A DNA stretch of 6,235 nt from Actinomycetota bacterium (GCA_019348575.1 JAHWJE010000108.1:1-6235), one strand, 5' to 3'. Counted from the first letter of the stretch, positions 1 to 5,760 are shown. The notes: generated by a model not told the origin, from the sequence alone. A program made the numbers and translations.

Positions 1-81
1 GGCGACTGGAACTGGTACCTGCCGCGCAGGCTTCGGCGCATCCCGCGGATCGTCCACGAGCCGTCGCTGGAGACGCGCTAG
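1..81 (+). CDS. C-terminal end of a probable MMPL/RND-type membrane transporter (5' end outside window)
   Basis: Frame 1 is open from the first base to a TAG at 79-81 and gives 26 residues, starting GDWNWYLPRRLRRIPRI. A short NWW/NWYLP-R-L-R-I-P segment just after the last membrane helix is typical of the C-terminus of MMPL-family exporters in actinomycetes, which move lipids or other hydrophobic compounds across the cytoplasmic membrane. Only this tail is visible: no helix and no catalytic Asp/Tyr can be checked. The codons show the same G/C-rich third positions as the following genes, which supports real coding. It runs in the same direction as the kinase gene but is separated from it by 74 bases containing a strong hairpin, so it is probably a separate transcription unit. 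The family assignment rests on a short motif and is tentative; the existence of the gene end is more secure. Confidence 0.6.
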   Translation, partial: GDWNWYLPRRLRRIPRIVHEPSLETR

Positions 82-88
82 CGCTAGC
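77..88. repeat. 12-bp perfect palindrome over the transporter stop codon
   Basis: GCTAGCGCTAGC reads identically on both strands and includes the TAG stop of the upstream gene. It can also be seen as two overlapping copies of GCGCTAGC. It may be a small operator half-pair or a chance product of GC-rich sequence; nothing else supports a function. Confidence 0.4.
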
Positions 89-106
89 AGAACCGCTGTC
101 GCAGCC

Positions 107-139
107 GCGGGGGCCGGGGTAGGATTCCCCGGCCCCCGC
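107..139 (+). terminator. Strong GC hairpin between the transporter tail and the kinase gene
   Basis: Two perfectly complementary 13-base arms (107-119, GCGGGGGCCGGGG; 127-139, CCCCGGCCCCCGC) flank a 7-base loop, TAGGATT. No T-run follows: the next bases are AAGAGGG, the likely ribosome-binding region of the kinase gene. Hairpins without a U tract are commonly proposed as terminators in high-GC actinomycetes, and the position right after the upstream stop fits. An alternative is a 5'-leader structure of the kinase mRNA, since the right arm ends only one base before the AGAGGG element. The loop also carries TAGGAT, a match to the TANNNT -10 consensus. Confidence 0.6.
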
Positions 140-155
140 AAGAGGGTCGACGTTC

Positions 156-1688
156 GTGTTGCGACGGAGCCTGAGAACCCAGATCACGACGAGGGTGGTG
201 GCGCTGAGCGCGGCCGTCGCGATCCTGCTCGGGTCGGCGCTCGTCGTCCTCATCGTCGCGGTCACCGCCCAGCGCGACGCCGCCCGCGTCGCGTTTCGCT
301 CGCAGCAGGCGCTGAGCCTCGCCAACCAGCTGGAGAAGTCGCTGCTGTCGATCGAGAGCGCCCTGAACCGCTACGTCACGACGCAGGACCAGCGCTACCA
401 GCGCAGCGCGCGGCGCGAGCTTGCCGCCTACCCCGCGCAGACGCGCCGCCTCGCCGCGCTCGTCTCGGATGATCCGGGCCAGCAGCAGCGGGTGCGGACG
501 CTTGGCGAGGCGATCCGCGACTACGACGAGTACTGGGCGACGTCGCTCATGCAGATCGTGGCCGAGGAGGGCTTCGACGAGGCGCGCAGCCAGGTCCTGA
601 CCAACGGCGGACGGGCGCGACTGGACGAGGTCCGCGCGCAGTTCGAGAGCCTGTTCGAGCGCGAGCGGGCGGTCATCCGTGCCCGCGAGGAGGCCGCGGA
701 GCGCGGCTCGGCGCGCGCCATCGGCCTCGGGGTCGGCGGCCTGGCGCTCGTCATCGCGATCGGCGTCGCCTCCACGATGTACCTGCGCCGCGCGGTCCTG
801 CGCCCGGTGCGCACGGTCGCCGAGGCGACCGGGCGGCTGGCCGCCGGGGATCTGTCGACGCGTGTTCCCGCCGAACGCGAGGACGAGCTCGGCGAGCTCG
901 CCCGCGGCTTCAACTCGATGGCCGACTCGCTGGAGCAGGGGCGCGAGGAGCTCGAGCACACGAACGCCGAGCTGTCGCGCTCCAATGCCGAGCTCGAGCA
1001 GTTCGCGTCGGTCACCTCGCACGACCTGCAGGCGCCGCTGACGACGATCTCGATGTACGCCGAGCTGCTCGAGCGTCGCCGCGGCGACCCGGGCGCCGAC
1101 GACCTCGACCTCGTCGACGGCATCCGCGGGGCGACGCAGCAGGCGCGCGCCCTGATCCGCGACCTGCTCGAGTACTCGCGCGCGGGCCGCGGCCACCTCA
1201 ACGTCGAGGACGTGGCGGTAGGGCCCGTCGTCGAGCACGTGCTCGAGGCGCTCGCCGGGGCGATCGAGGAGAGCGGCGCACAGGTCGACGTCGGCGACCT
1301 GCCGGTCGTCCGCGCCGACCGCGCGAACCTCTGCCGCGTCTTTCAGAACCTCATCGGCAACGCGCTGAAGTTCACCGCCGGAGACAGCCCGCACGTGTGC
1401 ATCGAGGCCGAGCGCGACAACGGCGACTGGCGCTTCTCCGTCCGTGACAACGGGATCGGCATGAATCCCGACCACGCGCAGCGGATCTTCGAGCCCTTCC
1501 AGCGCCTGCACGGCGAGGAGGACTATCCGGGCACGGGAATCGGGCTGGCGATCTGCGAGCGCATCATCAGCCAGCTCGGCGGCCGCATCTGGGTCTCCAG
1601 CACGCCCGGCGAGGGCAGCGTCTTCTCGTTCACGCTGCCGGCCGCGTCGCCGGCCGCGCAGCCGCCGCGCGTGAGAGCGAGCGCCTGA
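156..1688 (+). CDS. Membrane sensor histidine kinase (CHASE3-like, HAMP, HisKA, HATPase_c)
   Basis: This 510-residue kinase should autophosphorylate on His and pass the phosphate to a receiver protein. Visible parts in order: membrane helix at about 15-37; an extracytoplasmic helical region at about 38-187 with a CHASE3-like pattern (ALNRYVTTQD, then regularly spaced Leu and a DDPGQQQR segment); second helix 188-210; HAMP at about 210-262 (LRPV, DELGELARGFNSM); a short coiled-coil linker (ELEHTNAELSRSNAELEQF); H-box with phosphoacceptor His289 (SHDLQAPL, a form common in phytochrome-like kinases); then the ATPase domain with N-box Asn402 (FQNLIGNALKF), G1 box DNGIG 431-435, F-box FEPFQRLH and G2 box GTGIGL 459-464. 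All catalytic boxes look intact. The GTG start at 156 follows AGAGGG (141-146) by 9 bases and places the first helix correctly. The stop shares one base with the next gene (TGATG), so the two are probably co-translated. Its likely phosphate acceptor is the receiver at 2679. The signal sensed is unknown. Confidence 0.94.
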   Translation: MLRRSLRTQITTRVVALSAAVAILLGSALVVLIVAVTAQRDAARVAFRSQQALSLANQLEKSLLSIESALNRYVTTQDQRYQRSARRELAAYPAQTRRLAALVSDDPGQQQRVRTLGEAIRDYDEYWATSLMQIVAEEGFDEARSQVLTNGGRARLDEVRAQFESLFERERAVIRAREEAAERGSARAIGLGVGGLALVIAIGVASTMYLRRAVLRPVRTVAEATGRLAAGDLSTRVPAEREDELGELARGFNSMADSLEQGREELEHTNAELSRSNAELEQFASVTSHDLQAPLTTISMYAELLERRRGDPGADDLDLVDGIRGATQQARALIRDLLEYSRAGRGHLNVEDVAVGPVVEHVLEALAGAIEESGAQVDVGDLPVVRADRANLCRVFQNLIGNALKFTAGDSPHVCIEAERDNGDWRFSVRDNGIGMNPDHAQRIFEPFQRLHGEEDYPGTGIGLAICERIISQLGGRIWVSSTPGEGSVFSFTLPAASPAAQPPRVRASA

Positions 1689-2644
1689 TGGTCTCGGCGA
1701 TGTGGCGCCTCCTCGCTGTGCTCGCGGCGCTCGTCCTCGCCCTCGCGCTCGGCGGCTGCGGCGGCTCGGACGACGACGCGACGCCGACCACCGACCGCGC
1801 CGCCCCGTCGCCGGGCCCGCCGATCCTGATCGGCGCGAAGAACTTCACCGAGCAGGCGATCCTGGGCGAGCTGTACCGCCAGGCGCTCGAGGCGAAGGGC
1901 TTCGCGGTCGTCCTGAAGGACGCGGTCGGCAGCACGGAGATCATCCACCGCGCGCTGCGGCGCGGCGCGCTCGACATGTATCCCGAGTACGTCGGCGTGC
2001 TGCTGTCGGAGGTCGCCGACGTCACGTCGCGCCCGAGCAGTGCGGCCGCGGCGTACGAGCTCGCAAAGGCGTTCGAGCAGAAGGCCGGTCTGACGATGCT
2101 CGCGCAGACGCCGTTCTCGAACCCCAACGCGCTGGCCGTCAAGCCCGAGTTCGCCGAGCGCCACGGCCTGAGCACGATCGCCGACCTGGGGCGGCTGAAG
2201 GGGACGGTGAAGATCGGTGCGCTGCCCGAGTTCCGTACCCGCTACGAGGGCCTGGAGGGCCTGGAGAAGGTCTACGGCCTGCGCGATCTCCGGGTCGTTC
2301 CCGTGGAGTCCGACGGACGCTACGCGGCGCTCGACAGCGGCGCCGTCGACGTCGCCTCGGTCTTCAGGACCGAGGGCCAGCTCGCCGCAGACAGGTACGT
2401 CGTGCTGGACGACCCGAAGGGGCTGTTCGCGTCCGGGCACGTGGCGCCGATCATCAGAGACCAGGTCCTCGAGGCGCACGGTCCCGAACTGCGGGCCGCG
2501 ATCGACGCCGTCTCGAAGATCCTGACGACGCCGGTCATGCGCAGGATGAACGCCGCGGTCGATCTCGACGGCCGCAAGCCGGCCGAGGTCGCAGCCGAGT
2601 TCCTACGCGCCAACGGCCTGCTCTCACCCCCGCCGGAAGGGTGA
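1688..2644 (+). CDS. Lipoprotein, glycine-betaine/osmoprotectant-type ABC substrate-binding protein (OpuAC/ProX-like)
   Basis: This 318-residue exported lipoprotein has an Arg-containing N-terminus, a hydrophobic stretch (8-21) and a lipobox LGGC with lipidated Cys24, followed by an Asp/Thr/Pro-rich linker. The mature part carries OpuAC/ProX-family signatures: IGAKNFTEQ (48-56), GSTE (81-84), YPEY (98-101), a TEGQL stretch (228-232), YVVLDDPK, and a C-terminal LTT..M...N..VD....PAEVA pattern. The length is normal for the family, which binds quaternary amines such as glycine betaine, choline or carnitine in an aromatic cage. The exact ligand cannot be read from this sequence. The start ATG at 1688 overlaps the kinase TGA by one base; a second in-frame ATG at 1700 would also leave a usable signal peptide. 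No permease or ATPase gene is adjacent, which is unusual for this family. The protein either serves a distant transporter or presents its ligand to the neighbouring kinase; the latter is inference from gene order. Confidence 0.92.
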   Translation: MVSAMWRLLAVLAALVLALALGGCGGSDDDATPTTDRAAPSPGPPILIGAKNFTEQAILGELYRQALEAKGFAVVLKDAVGSTEIIHRALRRGALDMYPEYVGVLLSEVADVTSRPSSAAAAYELAKAFEQKAGLTMLAQTPFSNPNALAVKPEFAERHGLSTIADLGRLKGTVKIGALPEFRTRYEGLEGLEKVYGLRDLRVVPVESDGRYAALDSGAVDVASVFRTEGQLAADRYVVLDDPKGLFASGHVAPIIRDQVLEAHGPELRAAIDAVSKILTTPVMRRMNAAVDLDGRKPAEVAAEFLRANGLLSPPPEG

Positions 2645-2678
2645 AGCGCACGCCGCTGGAGCGTGTAGCCTGCGGGCG
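2641..2678 (+). promoter_or_regulatory. Candidate promoter for a leaderless receiver transcript
   Basis: TAGCCT at 2666-2671 matches the actinomycete -10 consensus TANNNT and ends 7 bases before the GTG start at 2679. This is the spacing expected when transcription begins at or next to the start codon. A weak -35-like GTGAAG lies at 2641-2646, a 19-base spacer away, overlapping the stop codon of the lipoprotein gene. No convincing Shine-Dalgarno sequence precedes the GTG, which fits a leaderless mRNA. The motif is short and could be chance. Confidence 0.33.
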
Positions 2679-3053
2679 GTGGCGGCGAGGATCCGGGTAG
2701 CGGTGTGCGACGACGCCCGCGCGGTGAAGTTCTTCCTGCGCCAGGTGCTCGAGGAGGAGGGCGACATCGAGGTGGTGGCGACGACGAGCACCGGCGAGGA
2801 GGCGCTCGAGAAGATCTCCGACTGCCCCACCGACGTGCTGCTGCTCGACCTCGTCCTGCCCGACGTTCCCGAGCCGGCCGCGCTCGTCAATCAGATCCGC
2901 GAGCGCTCGCCCGAGACGGCGGTCGTGCTGATCTCGAACATGCCGCCGTTCAACCTCGAGAAGGAGGCCGAGCGGCTGGAGGCCGACGGCTGGATGCCCA
3001 AGGCGGCCAAGCCGGCGCAGCTGCGCGAGGCGGTGCGCGCGGCCACGGACTGA
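2679..3053 (+). CDS. Stand-alone CheY-like response regulator receiver
   Basis: This 124-residue protein is a single receiver domain with no DNA-binding or enzymatic output. Conserved residues are present: the acidic pair Asp11-Asp12 after the first strand (VAVCDD), phosphoacceptor Asp57 (LLLDLVLPD), switch Ser86 (VVLISNM) and Lys108 (WMPKAAKP). It should accept phosphate from a histidine kinase, most likely the one encoded at 156, whose phytochrome-like HisKA type is known in other systems to pair with single-domain receivers (Cph1-Rcp1 type). Without an output domain it must act by protein contact or as a phosphate relay or sink. The GTG at 2679 was chosen because it starts just before the first beta strand (RIRVAVCDD); no ATG or TTG lies closer to the domain. 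It follows the lipoprotein gene by 34 bases and ends within a 17-bp tandem duplication. Confidence 0.91.
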   Translation: MAARIRVAVCDDARAVKFFLRQVLEEEGDIEVVATTSTGEEALEKISDCPTDVLLLDLVLPDVPEPAALVNQIRERSPETAVVLISNMPPFNLEKEAERLEADGWMPKAAKPAQLREAVRAATD

Positions 3054-3070
3054 GCGCGGCCACGGACCGA
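3037..3070 (+). repeat. 17-bp tandem duplication across the receiver stop codon
   Basis: Unit one, 3037-3053 (GCGCGGCCACGGACTGA), is followed immediately by unit two, 3054-3070, identical except for C instead of T at position 15, which turns the TGA into CGA. A degraded third copy (GCGCGCCGCGGAC) begins at 3071. It looks like a slippage or replication duplication at the gene end. Because the unit is not a multiple of three and the first TGA is kept, the protein is unchanged. Confidence 0.8.
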
Positions 3071-3126
3071 GCGCGCCGCGGACGCGCGCGGGGCGGCGAT
3101 CGCACGGAGGGGCGGCGAGGGGCGCT
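3054..3126. other. Convergent intergenic gap between receiver gene and rnd
   Basis: These 73 bases separate the two converging transcription units. They hold the second and decayed third copies of the 17-bp repeat and a run of G/C-rich sequence with GCGCGC blocks that could pair. I see no T-tract terminator and no small reading frame I would support. Confidence 0.6.
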
Positions 3127-4302
3127 TCAGCGCTCGGCGACGGCGACGTGACGGTCGGGCCCGACCGTCAGCGCGCGCTTGCCGTCCAGCAGCTCGAGCA
3201 GCTCGTCGCCGACGACGCGGCGGCGCCAGCCCTGCAGCGTGCGGACCTCCGGCGGCGGGCGGCCGTCGCGCATCGCCAGCACGATCCGCTGCAGGTCGGC
3301 ACGCGCCGCGATCAGCTCGTAGGCGAGCTCCTCCTCCAGGGCGCGGGCGCGCACGAGCGCCTCGGCAAGCGCGATCACCGGCGCATCGAGGGCGTCGGGC
3401 TGTGCCGGGCGCTCGCCCTCGACGGGGATCGGCGGCCGCCTGCGGCCGCGCTCGACGGCCTCGAGGATCCCGCGCCCGCGACGGCGCAGCGTGGACTCGT
3501 TGATGCCGCGGATCTGCTCGAGCTGGCGCATCTCGCTCGGCCGCCGCTTGGCGACCTCGATCAGCCCCGCGTCAGACAGGATCGAGGGGATTGGGCGGTC
3601 CTGCGTGCGCGCCGTCTCCTCGCGCCACTCCACGAGCTCGCGCGCGATCGCTCGCAGCTTCGGGTCGAGGGAGTTCACGCGCGGCAGGCGCGCGAAGATC
3701 GTGTCGGGATCGCGCTCGTCGGTCGCGCTCGCAAGCGGGAGGCACTCCTCGCGCGCCCACTCCAGGCGCCCGCGCGCCCGCAGGCGCTCCTGCAGCTCCG
3801 TCGCCGCCTGCAGGATGTGTCGCACGTCGTCGCGCGCATAGTCGATCTGCTCGGCGCTCAGCGGCCTCGCGTCCCAGCGCGTGAAGCTCGCGCTCTTCTT
3901 CAACCGCACGCCGAGCAGCTCGTGCAGCAGCGCCTCGTAGCCGAGCTGGGCGCGCAGCCCCGCGAAGCCGGCGGCGAGCTGCGTGTCGAAGAGGTTCGTG
4001 ATGTCCGTCTGCCAGACGCGGCGCAGCAGCGCCACGTCCTGGCGCCCGGCATGCATCACGATCTCGACCGCGGGGTCGGCGAGGACGGCTGCCAGCGGCG
4101 ACGGGTCCAGCGTGGCGTCGAGCGGATCGAGGACCTCGATGCGGACGTCGCCGCCGGGCGTGATCACGGCGACCTGGACGAGGCACAGCAGCGTGCGGTA
4201 GCGCCCCTCGCCCATGAACTCCGTGTCGATTCCGAGCCGGCCGCACGCGCGTGCGAGATCGGCCAGCGCGGCGACCGCGCCGTTGCCGGCGAGCTCGCTC
4301 AA
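3127..4302 (-). CDS. rnd: Ribonuclease D (DEDDy 3'-5' exonuclease with HRDC domain)
   Basis: RNase D trims 3' ends of tRNA precursors and other small RNAs in the cytoplasm, using two metal ions. The 391-residue protein has the full DEDDy set: Asp26 and Glu28 in IDTEF, Asp89 in HAGRQDVALL with Asp106 in LFDTQLA, and Tyr155 and Asp159 in YARDDV. The typical LGVRLKKSASFTRWDARPL segment lies between. An HRDC domain spans about 213-290 (RPIPSILSDAGLIEVAKRRP, then RGINESTLRRRG), followed by a second helical C-terminal region that may be a divergent HRDC repeat. Length is usual for the family. The start is uncertain: the only standard start in frame near the domain is TTG at 4302-4300, 16 bases after the stop of the upstream membrane-protein gene, with no clear ribosome-binding site. 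Translation may depend on coupling to that gene. The last codons contain a 22-bp palindrome. Confidence 0.94.
   Translation of the reverse strand: MSELAGNGAVAALADLARACGRLGIDTEFMGEGRYRTLLCLVQVAVITPGGDVRIEVLDPLDATLDPSPLAAVLADPAVEIVMHAGRQDVALLRRVWQTDITNLFDTQLAAGFAGLRAQLGYEALLHELLGVRLKKSASFTRWDARPLSAEQIDYARDDVRHILQAATELQERLRARGRLEWAREECLPLASATDERDPDTIFARLPRVNSLDPKLRAIARELVEWREETARTQDRPIPSILSDAGLIEVAKRRPSEMRQLEQIRGINESTLRRRGRGILEAVERGRRRPPIPVEGERPAQPDALDAPVIALAEALVRARALEEELAYELIAARADLQRIVLAMRDGRPPPEVRTLQGWRRRVVGDELLELLDGKRALTVGPDRHVAVAER
3149..3170. repeat. 22-bp perfect palindrome inside the 3' end of rnd
   Basis: The half-site TGACGGTCGGG (3149-3159) is followed directly by its exact reverse complement (3160-3170). 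As RNA it folds into a 9-bp stem with a GGCC loop on either strand. It encodes part of the RNase D tail (LTVGPDRH). It lies 96 bases past the receiver stop, so it could terminate transcription coming from the left, act as a bidirectional terminator or bind a dimeric protein. There is no T-run beside it. Confidence 0.82.
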
Positions 4303-4318
4303 CGCGACGTCGAGCGGT

Positions 4319-4501
4319 TCACTGGTCGTCCTGCCGCTCGCTCTCGGCGAGGTAGAGCTGGCGCAGCAGCCATACCGTCCCGGCGCCGACGATGACGACG
4401 AGGGCGTACAGGACGCCCGTGAAGCCGGGATTGAAGACGATGGCGAGGATCGCGACGATCACGAGTACGCCGATCGCGACTGGGGTGAGGTAGTTGCTCA
4501 T
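4319..4501 (-). CDS. Small two-helix membrane protein of unknown function
   Basis: This 60-residue protein begins MSNYLTPVAIGVLVIVAILA and ends with a charged tail, LAESERQDDQ. Two hydrophobic segments (about 7-23 and 27-47) are split by a short NPGF turn, predicting a helical hairpin in the cytoplasmic membrane with a soluble acidic tail. The ATG overlaps the gluQRS stop as ATGA, a classic translational-coupling junction, and rnd begins 16 bases after its own stop. Open sequence in this frame extends far upstream, but that part is arginine-rich shadow of gluQRS, so only the last 60 codons are taken as real. I do not recognise a family. The position between two tRNA-acting enzymes is suggestive but does not prove a shared role. 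Confidence 0.8.
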   Translation of the reverse strand: MSNYLTPVAIGVLVIVAILAIVFNPGFTGVLYALVVIVGAGTVWLLRQLYLAESERQDDQ

Positions 4502-5418
4502 GTGACGAGCACCGTCGGTTCTGTTGGGATGCGGGCGGGATCGAAACGAGCCAGCAGCTCGTCGAGGGTCGGCGTCTCGCCGGCGGCGGCGAGGCCGACG
4601 GAACGAGCGAGCGCCGAGCGCACGTCCTCGGGCGAGTCGCCGGCGCGAACGCGATCGGCGAGCGTCACCGCACCGTGGCGCTTGGCGAGGCGCGCACCGT
4701 CGGCGCCCAGCACGAGCGGGACGTGCGCGTAGCTCGGAGCGGGCAGTTCGAGGCGCGCCGCGACGTGCAGCTGGCGCGGCGTGGTCTCGATCAGGTCGGC
4801 ACCGCGCACCACCTCGCCCACGCCCTGCGCTGTGTCGTCGACGACCACGGCGAGATTGTATGCCGGTGCGCCGTCGTTGCGGCATACCACGAGATCGTCG
4901 ACGACGCCGACGAACCTTCCGAGCAGCCGATCGGTGAACGAGACGGCCGTCTCGGCGGCGCGCAGGCGCAGCGCCGGTGGGCGCCCCGCGCGCTCGCGCG
5001 CCGCCCGCTGCGCGCGCGTCAGCTCCCGACATGTCCCTGGGTACGCCCCCTCCGGCAGCGCGCCGTGCGGCGCCGACGCGGCCTCGCGGATCTCGGCGCG
5101 AGTGCAGTAGCAGGCATACAGGTGATCGCCGGCGGCAAGCTTCTCGAGCGCCTCGCGGTACAGCTCGCGGCGCTCGGACTGGCGCACGGCGGGCCCGTCC
5201 CAGTCCAGCCCGAGCGCGGCGAGGTCGGCGAGCTGCTGCTCGGCGACGCCGGGGCGCACGCGCCCGCTGTCGAGGTCGTCGATGCGCATGAGAAAGCGCG
5301 CATTCTGAGAACGCGCGAACAGCCACGCCAGCAAGGCGGTCCGCAGGTTGCCGAGATGCAGCGTGCCCGTCGGCGACGGCGCGTAGCGACCGGTCGCGTT
5401 CGCGGGCGGGAGGCTCAG
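4498..5418 (-). CDS. gluQRS: Glutamyl-queuosine tRNA(Asp) synthetase (GluQRS)
   Basis: GluQRS is a paralogue of the glutamyl-tRNA synthetase catalytic domain. It activates glutamate and attaches it to the queuosine base at position 34 of tRNA-Asp. The 306-residue frame shows RYAPSPTGTLHLGN with the HIGH-equivalent HLGN at 21-24, RIDDLD at 45-50, and the family's zinc site as Cys103, Cys105, Tyr126 and Cys130 (YACYC, AYPGTC). The KMSKS-equivalent is LAKRHG (244-249). There is no anticodon-binding domain, as expected for GluQRS rather than a full GluRS. No ATG, GTG or TTG occurs in frame between the upstream coding region and the HLGN motif. I chose CTG at 5418-5416, which overlaps the upstream TGA as CTGA and gives LSLPPANATGRYAPSP. 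The frame also stays open upstream into the glycosyltransferase, but that intervening stretch is arginine-rich shadow. The downstream membrane-protein gene overlaps by four bases. Confidence 0.93.
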   Translation of the reverse strand: MSLPPANATGRYAPSPTGTLHLGNLRTALLAWLFARSQNARFLMRIDDLDSGRVRPGVAEQQLADLAALGLDWDGPAVRQSERRELYREALEKLAAGDHLYACYCTRAEIREAASAPHGALPEGAYPGTCRELTRAQRAARERAGRPPALRLRAAETAVSFTDRLLGRFVGVVDDLVVCRNDGAPAYNLAVVVDDTAQGVGEVVRGADLIETTPRQLHVAARLELPAPSYAHVPLVLGADGARLAKRHGAVTLADRVRAGDSPEDVRSALARSVGLAAAGETPTLDELLARFDPARIPTEPTVLVT

Positions 5419-5759
5419 CGCGTGCGCGCGCCCGGGCGCGCGGAGAGTGGGGAGTCGTCGCCGATCGGCACGACGCTCACCAGCGGGTGCTCGCCGACGT
5501 GAACCTCGACGATCACGCCGCTCGTCGTCGCCAGCAGCTCGCTCACGCGGCGCCCCGCCATCCGGCGGTCGGACTCCGAGGCGCCCGCTGCGCGCAGGAA
5601 GCCGTCGAGGTCGGGACCCTCCATGTCGAGCACGTCGAGCTTGAGCTGCTCGATTCGCGCGGCGGGCGCGGCTGCGCCGGGAGCCGCGTGCAGCACGATC
5701 GCCGCGAGGTCGTCGGGGATGCGATCGGCCTGCGAGACGACGCGGTCGAGCAGCTCCTT
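5415..5759 (-). CDS. Coding-like 114-residue tail, probably the frame-displaced 3' end of the glycosyltransferase gene
   Basis: From 5759 down to a TGA at 5417-5415 the reading frame one base away from the glycosyltransferase frame becomes the one with G/C third positions, giving KELLDRVVSQADRIPDDLAA and continuing to a terminus of SARPGARTR. It mixes amphipathic helices (RIEQLKLDVLDMEG, RRMAGRRVSELLATT) with a beta-rich segment (GVIVEVHVGEHPLVSVVPIG). The other frame over the same bases is an arginine-rich run with poor codon use. An upstream TGA in this frame lies close to 5780, and the first standard start afterwards is GTG at 5696, which would give only 93 residues and cut off good coding sequence. 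I therefore favour a +1 frame break: removing one of the two G's at 5763-5764 would join EVWEDA to KELLDR. It could instead be a separate gene with an unusual start. I do not recognise a domain. It ends in a CTGA overlap with gluQRS. Confidence 0.55.
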   Translation of the reverse strand, partial: KELLDRVVSQADRIPDDLAAIVLHAAPGAAAPAARIEQLKLDVLDMEGPDLDGFLRAAGASESDRRMAGRRVSELLATTSGVIVEVHVGEHPLVSVVPIGDDSPLSARPGARTR

Positions 5760-5760
5760 C

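Noticed and set aside
84..1511. Long open frame of 475 codons on the minus strand, antisense to the histidine kinase
   Set aside because: Arg/Ala/Leu/Val-rich sequence with no domain; it is the usual mirror frame of a G/C-third-position gene, and the kinase on the other strand has every catalytic box.
3071..3120. Possible intrinsic terminator in the convergent gap
   Set aside because: GCGCGC blocks can pair in several registers, but there is no clear single stem and no T-run, so I could not support a specific terminator.
3148..4395. Open frame of 415 codons on the plus strand, antisense to rnd
   Set aside because: Composition is a shadow of rnd (Arg/Ala/Leu/Gln/Asp-rich), with no recognisable motif, and it runs across the small membrane-protein gene without regard to its boundaries.
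4502..5326. Upstream extension of the small membrane protein to a 335-residue protein
   Set aside because: The extension is almost entirely Arg/Ala-rich shadow of gluQRS, and the ATGA junction at 4498-4501 gives a natural start.
4675..5502. 275-codon plus-strand open frame opposite gluQRS
   Set aside because: Low-complexity mirror frame with no domain, lying opposite a well-supported enzyme gene.
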